Assembly: GCF_021028955.1 (NCBI RefSeq)
Contig: NZ_JAIWPE010000057.1
Span: forward strand, 124,001-188,000
DNA from: Salipaludibacillus sp. CUR1
Lineage (GTDB): Bacteria; Bacillota; Bacilli; Bacillales; Salisediminibacteriaceae
Length of the DNA stretch: 64,000 nucleotides
Direction: 5' to 3'
Program-made: the position numbers and the translations under genes
In this document: positions 44,837 to 52,052 of the stretch, one piece after another
How positions within the stretch are numbered: position 1 is the stretch's first letter
Layout of the letters: every line of letters starts with the position of its first letter
The notes under the pieces: model-generated
Databases searched by the model: none
What the model saw: only the letters and a program-made list of their open reading frames with translations
Told to the model about the DNA's origin: nothing

Positions 44837-45006
44837 GGGGGTAGATTCACCGGTAAAAACATGGAATTCGACGATATAATTTGGGAACTCTACCTTATAA
44901 ATGCGTCACTCTACGTTATAAAGGAGGAACTCTACCGTATAAATTTGAAACTCTACCTTATAAACGTCAAACTCTACCATATAATAAATTTCGACAAATT
45001 TCGCCC
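44837..45006. repeat. 21-bp tandem array 4
   Basis: Seven units in exact 21-bp phase (anchors 44846, 44867, 44888, 44909, 44930, 44951, 44972). The last five carry CTCTACCTTATAAA variants, the first two are degenerate. The edge is TTCGACAAATTTCGCC at 44990-45005. Terminators flank the array on both sides. Confidence 0.95.
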
Positions 45007-45103
45007 CCCCCCCTTTCTCTCACCTCAGAACTCCATAAATCCTTCCATCCCCGGACCTCCTCTCTCCACACCGCATCCGAACCTTCCCCCTCCTCCTGCA
45101 CCC

Positions 45104-45131
45104 AAAAAAGGAGCCAGTCCTCACTGGCTCC
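45104..45131 (-). terminator. Lipase gene terminator
   Basis: GGAGCCAGT / ACTGGCTCC with a CCTC loop, and TTTTTT on the minus strand. Confidence 0.88.
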
Positions 45132-45180
45132 TCAAACTAAACCTGGACGGACTTAACCGTCCCATATCTCAAACTGTCAC

Positions 45181-46767
45181 TTAATAAGCGTTGCCGTCTT
45201 CATCAATATAAACCGATCTGATTACTGTTCTTTCAAATTTTTCGCCTGATGGGGTCGTTCCTTCAATATCAATGGTCGCATTGTATGTGCCATTGCCGCG
45301 GTCCGGCAGCGTCACTTTTCCGTTTTGAGCCTGCTGTCTGTTATGCAGGCGCTGCTGGCGCATGTTCCGGCCGATTCCTCCGCGGCTCTTCACGTCGCCC
45401 GGGTGGAATTCCACATCATAGACCACTTTTGCTCCACGGCCTGTTCCAGGGCGGGCGCCGCTCTTGGACACTGCCTCAGCAGCTACCTGCCACCCCCGCG
45501 GGCCATCTTTTGTGACACGCACCTCGTTATTCAGCGTGGACTCTAACAGGAGAACCGCGGTGTAAGCCGAAACTTCTTCTGTTTCTGTACTGAAAGTCCA
45601 TTCACCGGCTGCCGGCTCCTCGATCTCAACCGTATGGTGCCAGGCACCTTCAAAGAACAAATCATCTTTTTGGCCCTCAACAGCCATCGTGCGGACTGAA
45701 CTGCTGCCAGGCTCTCTTACAGTTATTTCTGTAAGCTCTTCTCCGCTCAGCCAATGTAAGGTGATTTTTTCAGCTTCTTTTTCCACAAAAAACGATTCTT
45801 CAGCTTCTCCAGTCTGTTCTCCGCCTCTGACAATCATATTTGAACTCTCAGCGGAAGATCGTTCAGCAGTGGCGGCTGTTTCAGTATCTGCTGAAAAGGC
45901 ATCTTCCTCTCCTACAGTCAGCACATTTTTAAAGACGTTAAATGTCTGATGGCCCTGGCGGATATTGTTATGTGTCCAGTTGCCGACCGCAAGCATCGGG
46001 GCGTACGGAAGGTGGGCGCTTTCCACTGAAACCACTCCGTCACTTGGCCCGGGAATCATCGTGCCGCCCCACCACGTCGAACTGAACCAAGGTCCGGTGT
46101 CGTCTCCCGCCAGTGTATAATAACTATTTTTTTCAATTTCAGGGCGCCCGTCAGTGACGCTCCTGAAATAATTCATGTTTCCAGTCTGGAGACTTTCGGT
46201 GCCGGCGTTTCTTGACCCCAGCAGGGAAGCGAGCCACCATGTCCACGTACTGTAGGCCAGATCAGCCAGTTCACTGCCGTGGTGCGGCGAGCCTATTGTA
46301 ACGAGTTCCGATACTAGGTCATGTTTACCATAGTGGACGAGCGCCGTCTGGGTATCAATTCCGCCTTTACTGTAGCCGACGACAGCTAATTTTTTGCCGC
46401 CGTAATGGGCGGAGATTGTTTCGAGCTGTCCTGCCAGCATTTCGCCGTTATCCCAGTAGCTTTCAGGTGTTCCAGCCGAATCATACAGCTCTACAAATGC
46501 TGTTTCATAACCTGCCTGATGAGCCATGTCATACATATCGTTGCCTTCATACCACATTGACGAACTGTTCGTCAGTCCCTGGACAAACACAATGACAGGC
46601 TTGTCCTCACTAGTCTCAGAAGGCGTCTCTCCGTATAAAATTGTTCCCGGTTCGCCTCCCGATCCTCCACCGCCGAGTCCCGCAAATGTCATGCCATGAT
46701 GCGTTGAAAAAATAATACTAAACAGCAACAGAAATCCCAGTCCTCCTTTGATAAACGGTTTGTGCAT
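45181..46767 (-). CDS. Secreted lipase/esterase with C-terminal beta domains
   Basis: A 528-residue exported alpha/beta hydrolase. The signal peptide covers about residues 1-29. The hydrolase core spans about 55-290, with nucleophile Ser133 in VGYSKGGID and the block VTIGSPHHGSELADL seen in triacylglycerol lipases. The remaining 230 residues look like beta-sandwich modules, rich in Glu and Thr, with no sorting signal. TTG at 46785 is possible, but the ATG at 46767 has better spacing to GAGAGGAG. The substrate is unknown. Confidence 0.85.
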   Translation of the reverse strand: MHKPFIKGGLGFLLLFSIIFSTHHGMTFAGLGGGGSGGEPGTILYGETPSETSEDKPVIVFVQGLTNSSSMWYEGNDMYDMAHQAGYETAFVELYDSAGTPESYWDNGEMLAGQLETISAHYGGKKLAVVGYSKGGIDTQTALVHYGKHDLVSELVTIGSPHHGSELADLAYSTWTWWLASLLGSRNAGTESLQTGNMNYFRSVTDGRPEIEKNSYYTLAGDDTGPWFSSTWWGGTMIPGPSDGVVSVESAHLPYAPMLAVGNWTHNNIRQGHQTFNVFKNVLTVGEEDAFSADTETAATAERSSAESSNMIVRGGEQTGEAEESFFVEKEAEKITLHWLSGEELTEITVREPGSSSVRTMAVEGQKDDLFFEGAWHHTVEIEEPAAGEWTFSTETEEVSAYTAVLLLESTLNNEVRVTKDGPRGWQVAAEAVSKSGARPGTGRGAKVVYDVEFHPGDVKSRGGIGRNMRQQRLHNRQQAQNGKVTLPDRGNGTYNATIDIEGTTPSGEKFERTVIRSVYIDEDGNAY

Positions 46768-47112
46768 CCATTCATCTCCTCTCAATTCAGGTTTTCGTTT
46801 TATACAGGACTTTCATGGAGTACAGATTTTCTTTAATGGGTATACCAACTATGTAAGTCTTATAACAACATACTTAAAGACCTGCGGAAGTCACCGGAAA
46901 AATGGACAATAGTTCCCTCCTAATTTTTCCTTCATTTAAAATATTATCACAAAAAATCAATTATATAGTCTTATTTTCGAAATATTCTGAATAGTTATAA
47001 GTTCCTATTTTCCTTATTTTCGTCTTCAAATCTTTTAATGAGGCTTTATGTTTTTGCAAAAGGGGTATATAATAATTTAAAGTGTTCTTTATAACGAATG
47101 AGGTGACTGTTT

Positions 47113-47748
47113 ATGAACCCTTATAATGAACAACATCATAAAATCGCACGATTTCCTATTAATTCTGCTTTTGTGGCCGGAAAAATGACAAAAGAAATTA
47201 TTAATAACCTCCCTGAACAGCCTGGTCCTGTCGTAGTCGTCTGCATCGGCACCGACCGTTCAACCGGGGATTCACTTGGCCCTCTGACCGGAACGCTTCT
47301 GTCTGAACGCCGCCCCCGGCACCTCCACGTTTACGGGACACTTGAAGAGCCGGTGCATGCCAAAAATCTCGAAAAATATCTTGCATTAATTAATAAAAAC
47401 CACCCGGACGCCTTTATTATAGCGGTTGATGCCTGCCTCGGCCGTGTAACTTCAATCGGATCAATTGTCATTGCAGACGGTCCTTTAAAACCTGGGGCAG
47501 CGATGAATAAAAACCTTCCTGAAACAGGAAACATGCATATAGCCGGCATCGTAAACGCCGGCGGCATGATGGAATTCCTGGTACTGCAAACCACCCGTCT
47601 CAACCTCGTCCTGAAGATGGCTCGGAAACTTGCTGAAGCGTTAAAAAGAGTAGACAGAAGCCTCGGCGTTTCTCACGACCAGCCAGGAAGCCAGGTAAAA
47701 CCCCTTTATTATCACCAGCCAACCAATGAATCAAGCCGCCTGGTTTAG
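47113..47748 (+). CDS. yyaC: Spore protease-like protein YyaC
   Basis: A 211-residue protein of the YyaC family (DUF1256), related in fold to germination protease GPR and hydrogenase maturation proteases. Characteristic blocks are VVCIGTDRSTGDSLGPLTG and VDACLGRVTSIGSI. In B. subtilis yyaC is a forespore (sigma-F) gene; its substrate is unknown. Upstream, GGGGTATATAATAA looks partly like a sigma-F -10, without a clear -35. The stop codon overlaps palindrome copy 8. Its divergent neighbour across 345 bp of AT-rich DNA is the lipase gene. Confidence 0.92.
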   Translation: MNPYNEQHHKIARFPINSAFVAGKMTKEIINNLPEQPGPVVVVCIGTDRSTGDSLGPLTGTLLSERRPRHLHVYGTLEEPVHAKNLEKYLALINKNHPDAFIIAVDACLGRVTSIGSIVIADGPLKPGAAMNKNLPETGNMHIAGIVNAGGMMEFLVLQTTRLNLVLKMARKLAEALKRVDRSLGVSHDQPGSQVKPLYYHQPTNESSRLV

Positions 47749-47761
47749 GGGTCTGACCCCT
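47747..47761. repeat. GC-rich palindrome, copy 8 (short), overlapping the yyaC stop
   Basis: AGGGGTC-T-GACCCCT, 7-bp arms. It begins within the yyaC stop codon (47746-47748). Confidence 0.75.
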
Positions 47762-47790
47762 TTGTGATTTTTTCACATACTATTCAATAA

Positions 47791-47825
47791 GAAAGCCCCG
47801 GATAGTTTACTAAACACCCGGGGCT
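47791..47825 (-). terminator. Terminator of the YusW-like lipoprotein gene
   Basis: AGCCCCGG / CCGGGGCT, 16-base loop, TTTCTT tail on the minus strand. Confidence 0.7.
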
Positions 47826-47833
47826 AAGCTTAG

Positions 47834-48406
47834 TTATTCATCTTCTGCATCTGTTTCGCCGCCATCAAAGAACTCGATTTCAACTTCGAGCTCGTCGTAG
47901 TCATCCTCCAGGTCAAACGCTGCTAACACAGCCTCAAAAACCTCGTCGTCTCTGCTTTCTGAAGTCAATTCAAGCTGCGGCAGAATTTGCTCCAGTTCAT
48001 CCAGTGCTTCCTGGCCTTCCATCTCTACGTCGTTCCCATCACGTGTATCTTCGATTTCAGCTTCCGGGTTTCCATCATTATACTCGTACTCTGCTTCGTA
48101 TTCCCCGTCCTCATATTCCGCATCTAATTCAAATTCTGAGAAAGCCAAGCCTTCGTACCAGTCATCCCCGGCCTCAGACGCTGCATTCCCGTTTTCGGCA
48201 TTCTCTTCATTATTAGTGTAATTGTCTTCATTATCAGTAATTCCATTAGTGTCGTTATTGTCCATGTCATTTTCTTCCGCTAACTCATTATTCATGACAT
48301 TTTCGGCACCCTCATTATCCGTGTAATCTGTGTTTTCATCTTCGCCGCAAGCTGCCAGGCCTGCTGCTAAAACAACCGTTCCGGCTGATAAAGTAAATTT
48401 TTTCAT
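47834..48406 (-). CDS. Acidic YusW-like lipoprotein
   Basis: A 190-residue lipoprotein. Lipobox LAAC is at about residues 17-20. A linker extremely rich in Asn, Asp and Glu follows, then a C-terminal domain (about 95-190) resembling the YusW-like domain (FSEFELDAEYEDGEYEAEYE, ALDELEQILPQLEL). Function unknown. The ATG at 48406 starts a proper signal peptide (MKKFTLSAGTVVLAAGL). The very low predicted isoelectric point fits a salt-adapted host. Confidence 0.8.
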   Translation of the reverse strand: MKKFTLSAGTVVLAAGLAACGEDENTDYTDNEGAENVMNNELAEENDMDNNDTNGITDNEDNYTNNEENAENGNAASEAGDDWYEGLAFSEFELDAEYEDGEYEAEYEYNDGNPEAEIEDTRDGNDVEMEGQEALDELEQILPQLELTSESRDDEVFEAVLAAFDLEDDYDELEVEIEFFDGGETDAEDE

Positions 48407-48701
48407 GAAAAATTCATCCCTTCCGTCCATAAAATCATCTGTTTAGAAATAATTCCCTTTTAAAAAACCAGTTAAACGTACGGAAAGCCACCGCTCGTAA
48501 GGATATGTAAAAATTAGGCGGATGAATTTCTGCCTAATAGTAAACGAAACTTCACAAAAGCTTTTCAAACTTTAGCACTAAAGTATTGAAAAGGTTCAAT
48601 AACCTGTATTTACGTTTTATACCAATTTTTACCGGGAAGAGAGGCTAGTGTAGCCAAGACTTAAGAGTTACGGCTAAAAAGAAAAAAAGGAGGATGATCA
48701 C

Positions 48702-48896
48702 ATGGCTAACCTTAGCCCGCAGGAAAAAATAGTTTTACACAAAACTATTAATATGCTGTTTGTCACAGCTACAAAAGGGTCAAGCATGCAAGCTGTTGCA
48801 GAAGATGAAAAATTAAGAAGTTTGTTTGAGAAAAAAGTGCAGCTTGCTCAGGAAGGTACCCAGGATCTGAAGGAACTCTTACAGAACAATAAATAA
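48702..48896 (+). CDS. Small protein upstream of a CotF-like gene
   Basis: 64 residues, helical, no membrane segment (MANLSPQEKIVLHKTINMLF). I do not recognise a family. A strong AAAGGAGGATG ribosome site precedes it. The CotF-like gene begins 20 bp after its stop, so the pair is likely an operon. A role in the spore coat is inferred from the neighbour only. Confidence 0.75.
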   Translation: MANLSPQEKIVLHKTINMLFVTATKGSSMQAVAEDEKLRSLFEKKVQLAQEGTQDLKELLQNNK

Positions 48897-48916
48897 TTAA
48901 GGGAGGCGATTAGCGT

Positions 48917-49228
48917 ATGGCAACTAACGAATTGCTGGAAGAACTTACAAAGCAGGATGCCGTAAATGATGAATTTCTGGCAACAGAAATGGCAACAGAT
49001 GCAAAAGCGGCAATATTAGCTTACGCGGTAGCTGTAAGCGAAGTATTGGAAAATAAAGAGGCGCGTGAAAAGTTAAAGAAACATTTAAACCACGCGATTG
49101 ATGCTCATGAAGAAATTGTCGATTATCTAGTCGAAAAAGGCATTTATGAAGCGCCTGAAAATCTGGATGAGCAACTGGAGAAAGATATTAAACAAGCTGA
49201 TAAAATACTTGAACTTCCAAAAAAATAA
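48917..49228 (+). CDS. CotF-like spore coat domain protein
   Basis: A 103-residue protein resembling the Coat F domain: paired helices with AILAYAVAVSEVLENKEARE and LNHAIDAHEEIVDYLVEKG, which match the family pattern of a helical ferritin-like bundle ending in a Lys-rich tail. The ribosome site is GGGAGGCG. Two imperfect hairpins follow (49232-49260 and 49314-49336), neither with a clean T-run, so transcription may continue into the DUF378 gene. Confidence 0.7.
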   Translation: MATNELLEELTKQDAVNDEFLATEMATDAKAAILAYAVAVSEVLENKEAREKLKKHLNHAIDAHEEIVDYLVEKGIYEAPENLDEQLEKDIKQADKILELPKK

Positions 49229-49361
49229 GGAAGCCCGCTTAGGAATAATCCTAAACAGGCAACCTCAAACTCTATGGACATTAAATTTACCATACTTGGT
49301 AAATAAAAGCAAGTGAGGGTCGCTTTCAGGCCCTCATTCAACTTTATAAGGAGGGATTAAC

Positions 49362-49589
49362 ATGAGCGGAATTCAAAAAACGGCACTTGTCCTCACCATT
49401 ATTGGAGCTGTTAACTGGGGACTAGTCGGATTTTTCAATTTTGATCTTGTAGCGGCCATATTCGGCGGCCAGGAAGCATGGCTATCCCGAGTAATCTATG
49501 CAGTAGTAGGCTTAGCCGGCCTTTACAGTATTTCTATTCTAATTAAGCCAGGATTTGAATACGAAAGAAACACCCAAACACAGAATTAA
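49362..49589 (+). CDS. DUF378 membrane protein (YuzA-like)
   Basis: A 75-residue protein with two membrane helices and the DUF378 hallmark GAVNWGLVGFFNFDLVAAIFG. Function unknown. Excellent ribosome site (TAAGGAGGG). It follows the two small helical genes and ends before its own terminator. Confidence 0.9.
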   Translation: MSGIQKTALVLTIIGAVNWGLVGFFNFDLVAAIFGGQEAWLSRVIYAVVGLAGLYSISILIKPGFEYERNTQTQN

Positions 49590-49605
49590 CTTAAATTACC
49601 ACCTT

Positions 49606-49643
49606 AGCCGGAAAGCAGACCCACCGTCTCTTTCCGGCTTTTC
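49606..49643 (+). terminator. Terminator of the DUF378 gene
   Basis: AGCCGGAAAG / CTTTCCGGCT, 10-bp stem with TTTTC tail. Confidence 0.85.
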
Positions 49644-49668
49644 ATTGTTAAGAAACGGGAAAACGGGA

Positions 49669-49707
49669 GACTGACCCCTGTATGAATTATTCACACAGGG
49701 GTCAGTC
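49669..49707. repeat. GC-rich palindrome, copy 9 (variant with longer loop)
   Basis: GACTGACCCCTGT and ACAGGGGTCAGTC, perfect 13-bp arms with a 13-base AT-rich loop. This copy is built as two outward GGGGTCAGTC half-motifs rather than one compact core. Confidence 0.75.
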
Positions 49708-49804
49708 CCCGTTCTAAATCTTCACATTTGTTTACACAGGTCATGAAAGTAAGTAAGCTGAATTCGTGTACTTCATTTTCAAAACACTGGAAAGGACCTT
49801 AATT

Positions 49805-50746
49805 ATGGATGTTACCCTTGTAGCCACTTCGGTAGCCGTCATGGGCTTCATGATTGCTATCGGCTTTTTCTTTGCTATGAAAGTCCCGATTACTGCTGAA
49901 GTTAAAAACGCCTTTATATTAATTGTTTTAAACATTGCTGTGCCGGCGATTATCCTTGACGGCATCTTTACTACCGACGTAACGGACGAGCTTTTAACCG
50001 ATGCCCTTCTCATTTTTGCCATCTCGGTTGTTTTCCATTTAGCCGCTCTCCTGATCAGTTGGACAGCCGTTAAACTGCTCGGATTCGATTCCCTTTTCGC
50101 AAAAAAAATGGCGGTGTTGGCCGCCCTTGGAAATGCCGGCTTTATTGGCATTCCTTTATCCGCTGTTATTTTTGGCCCTGTCGGCGGCCTGCTCGCTGCT
50201 GTTTTTAATGCCGGGCTCGATCTGGTCATTTTCACCGTGGTCATTTACATGCTTCAGTCCGGAAGCGGCCTGCCGGTCCGGAAAGTAGCCAAGTCACTCG
50301 CCAACATGCCTTTAATTGCAGTTATAGCAGGGTTTATTGTGGCTCTCACCGGATTTACGCCACCTGAATTTCTCAGCCAGCTGACAGGGCATCTGGCCGG
50401 CCTAGCTGCCCCGCTCTCAATGGTTTATATCGGCATCCTGCTGCATCACTTATTCTTAAAGTCAGGACTGGCTCTCTACCGGCTGATCTGGCTTCCGGTC
50501 GGCTTACGTTTAATCATATTTCCTGTATTAATTATGCTCGTTCTGTCTTTTACACCGCTTAATGATTCCCTGAAGCATCTTGTCATTATCTTGGCAGCGA
50601 TGCCGACATTCACATTATCCGCAATCATTTTTGGGCGGTACCTGCCTGACGGCTCGGAAGACACAGCGGTAATTACGATTGCCGTCTCCACGCTGCTCTC
50701 GTTAGCCACCATTCCATTCATCGCCTTCCTTTCCTCTGTATTTTAA
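49805..50746 (+). CDS. AEC-family transporter (auxin efflux carrier fold)
   Basis: A 313-residue membrane protein with about ten helices in two inverted halves. Family blocks include LNIAVPAIILDGI and ALGNAGFIGIPLSAVIFG near residue 105 and the C-terminal PTFTLSAIIFGRYL. AEC proteins export or import small carboxylates; the substrate cannot be told. The ATG at 49805 follows AAAGGACC; 13 extra upstream codons are unsupported. Confidence 0.9.
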   Translation: MDVTLVATSVAVMGFMIAIGFFFAMKVPITAEVKNAFILIVLNIAVPAIILDGIFTTDVTDELLTDALLIFAISVVFHLAALLISWTAVKLLGFDSLFAKKMAVLAALGNAGFIGIPLSAVIFGPVGGLLAAVFNAGLDLVIFTVVIYMLQSGSGLPVRKVAKSLANMPLIAVIAGFIVALTGFTPPEFLSQLTGHLAGLAAPLSMVYIGILLHHLFLKSGLALYRLIWLPVGLRLIIFPVLIMLVLSFTPLNDSLKHLVIILAAMPTFTLSAIIFGRYLPDGSEDTAVITIAVSTLLSLATIPFIAFLSSVF

Positions 50747-50810
50747 GAGAGGAGGCGATGGTGAGTGGCCGTTCCTCCCCTCCCTTTCATAGTTTCGAAA
50801 GGCAAGCTGG

Positions 50811-51072
50811 TGGGTGTTACCTGGGTGCTGCTCCCGTAACAGACACGTATCACCCACTTACGGCCCAGGGAGATAATCGACGTAAACAGTAGCATTCGTG
50901 AGGGGGCAGGCAGGTAGGTGTTACCTGGGTGCTGCGCCAGTAACAGGTACGTATCACCCACTCACAACCCAGGGAGATAATCCGCGTAAACAGCAGCATT
51001 CGTGAGGGGGCAGGGAGGTGGGTGTTACCTGGGTGCTGCGCCAGTAACAGGTACGTATCACCCACCCACTCA
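50811..51072. repeat. 104-bp tandem repeat, about 2.5 copies
   Basis: Copies start at 50811, 50915 and 51019 (period exactly 104). Each contains GTTACCTGG-GTGCTGC-CCAGTAAC, which can fold as a hairpin, inside outer arms GTGGGTG / CACCCAC, and then CCCAGGGAGATAATC and AGCAGCATTCGTGAGGGGG. It lies between the convergent AEC and phosphatase genes. Minus-strand frames across it are not gene-like. Confidence 0.92.
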
Positions 51073-51162
51073 GCAGGAAGAATACCAAAGTTAAAACCAC
51101 AGTTAACAAGGCATGGAGTCCCCCAATTACCCCATGCCTTCGACCAAAGCATTTTTGATCTT

Positions 51163-51771
51163 CTAATTCTTATGTGTCACATCCCCCTCCAAAACTATTT
51201 TTCTCTCTTCACCATTCAATTCAACTACAGTTAAACTTGTTCCATGGATAAAAGGAGGCTCCCATAATTTTTCTATGGGATAATTTTTGAAAAAAGCTAA
51301 TAGTGTTTTTATAACAACTGAATGAGTAACGATAAGGACTTTTCCCGATCGATGTACTTGCTCTATTGAATTTACAGCCTTCACTACTCTTTTTTTAACT
51401 TCATTAAAACTTTCTCCATTTAATGATTTATAAAGGTGAGGGGTATTCCAAAATGAGTTAAATTCCATCGGATACTTATCCTCGATGGAAGCGAAAGTCT
51501 GGCCTTCCCATTCTCCCATATTAATTTCTCTTAAATTATCTTCAAGGAAGAAAGGAACATCTCTTTTACCCTTTATTAAGTCAGCAGTTAGTAAAGTTCT
51601 CTTGCTTGGACTTGTATAAATTGCGTCAAAGTCTACCTCTCTGAGCCTGTCCCCTAAAGCAACGGCATTCTCAATCCCATTCTCCGTTAATTCCGAATCA
51701 CTCCAGCCTTGCATTCTTTTTTGAGTATTCCATACAGTTTCACCATGACGTGTAATATATAAAGTTAACAA
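51163..51771 (-). CDS. Histidine phosphatase family protein
   Basis: A 202-residue phosphatase with the RHG nucleophile motif (ITRHGETVWN, His9) and the second histidine in LIVTHSVVIKTLL. It resembles PhoE/GpmB-type enzymes acting on small phosphoesters; the substrate is not predictable. The coding sequence is more AT-rich than its neighbours and the 104-bp repeat lies at its 3' end, so recent acquisition is possible. Confidence 0.88.
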   Translation of the reverse strand: MLTLYITRHGETVWNTQKRMQGWSDSELTENGIENAVALGDRLREVDFDAIYTSPSKRTLLTADLIKGKRDVPFFLEDNLREINMGEWEGQTFASIEDKYPMEFNSFWNTPHLYKSLNGESFNEVKKRVVKAVNSIEQVHRSGKVLIVTHSVVIKTLLAFFKNYPIEKLWEPPFIHGTSLTVVELNGEERKIVLEGDVTHKN

Positions 51772-51950
51772 AAGGTGCCCCTCCCTTATAATTTCACTTA
51801 ACTTGAAACATTACCCCTTAAATCTTCAAACGATATCTGTGGAAAAATTCGCTATTCACACTTACATTTTATAACAGAATCTATTAAAACAAGCTACATC
51901 TTTAGCCAATTCTCAGAAATCCTCAAGAGTTTAATACAAATAATCGCGCA

Positions 51951-51986
51951 AAAAAATGCATGGGCGCTCTTCCTTCGCCCATGCAT
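51951..51986 (-). terminator. Terminator of the Lon-family gene
   Basis: ATGCATGGGCG / CGCCCATGCAT, 11-bp stem, 9-base loop, TTTTTT tail on the minus strand. Confidence 0.9.
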
Positions 51987-52052
51987 GCCGTTATGACCCG
52001 GCTGCTTGTCCGTCTCCATTTACTCCGGACAACTAATATAACAGCTCTTCCC

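Noticed and set aside
50743-51152. Minus-strand frames of 72 and 100 codons across the 104-bp repeat
   Set aside because: Translation of a non-coding tandem repeat whose period is not a multiple of three; no ribosome site.
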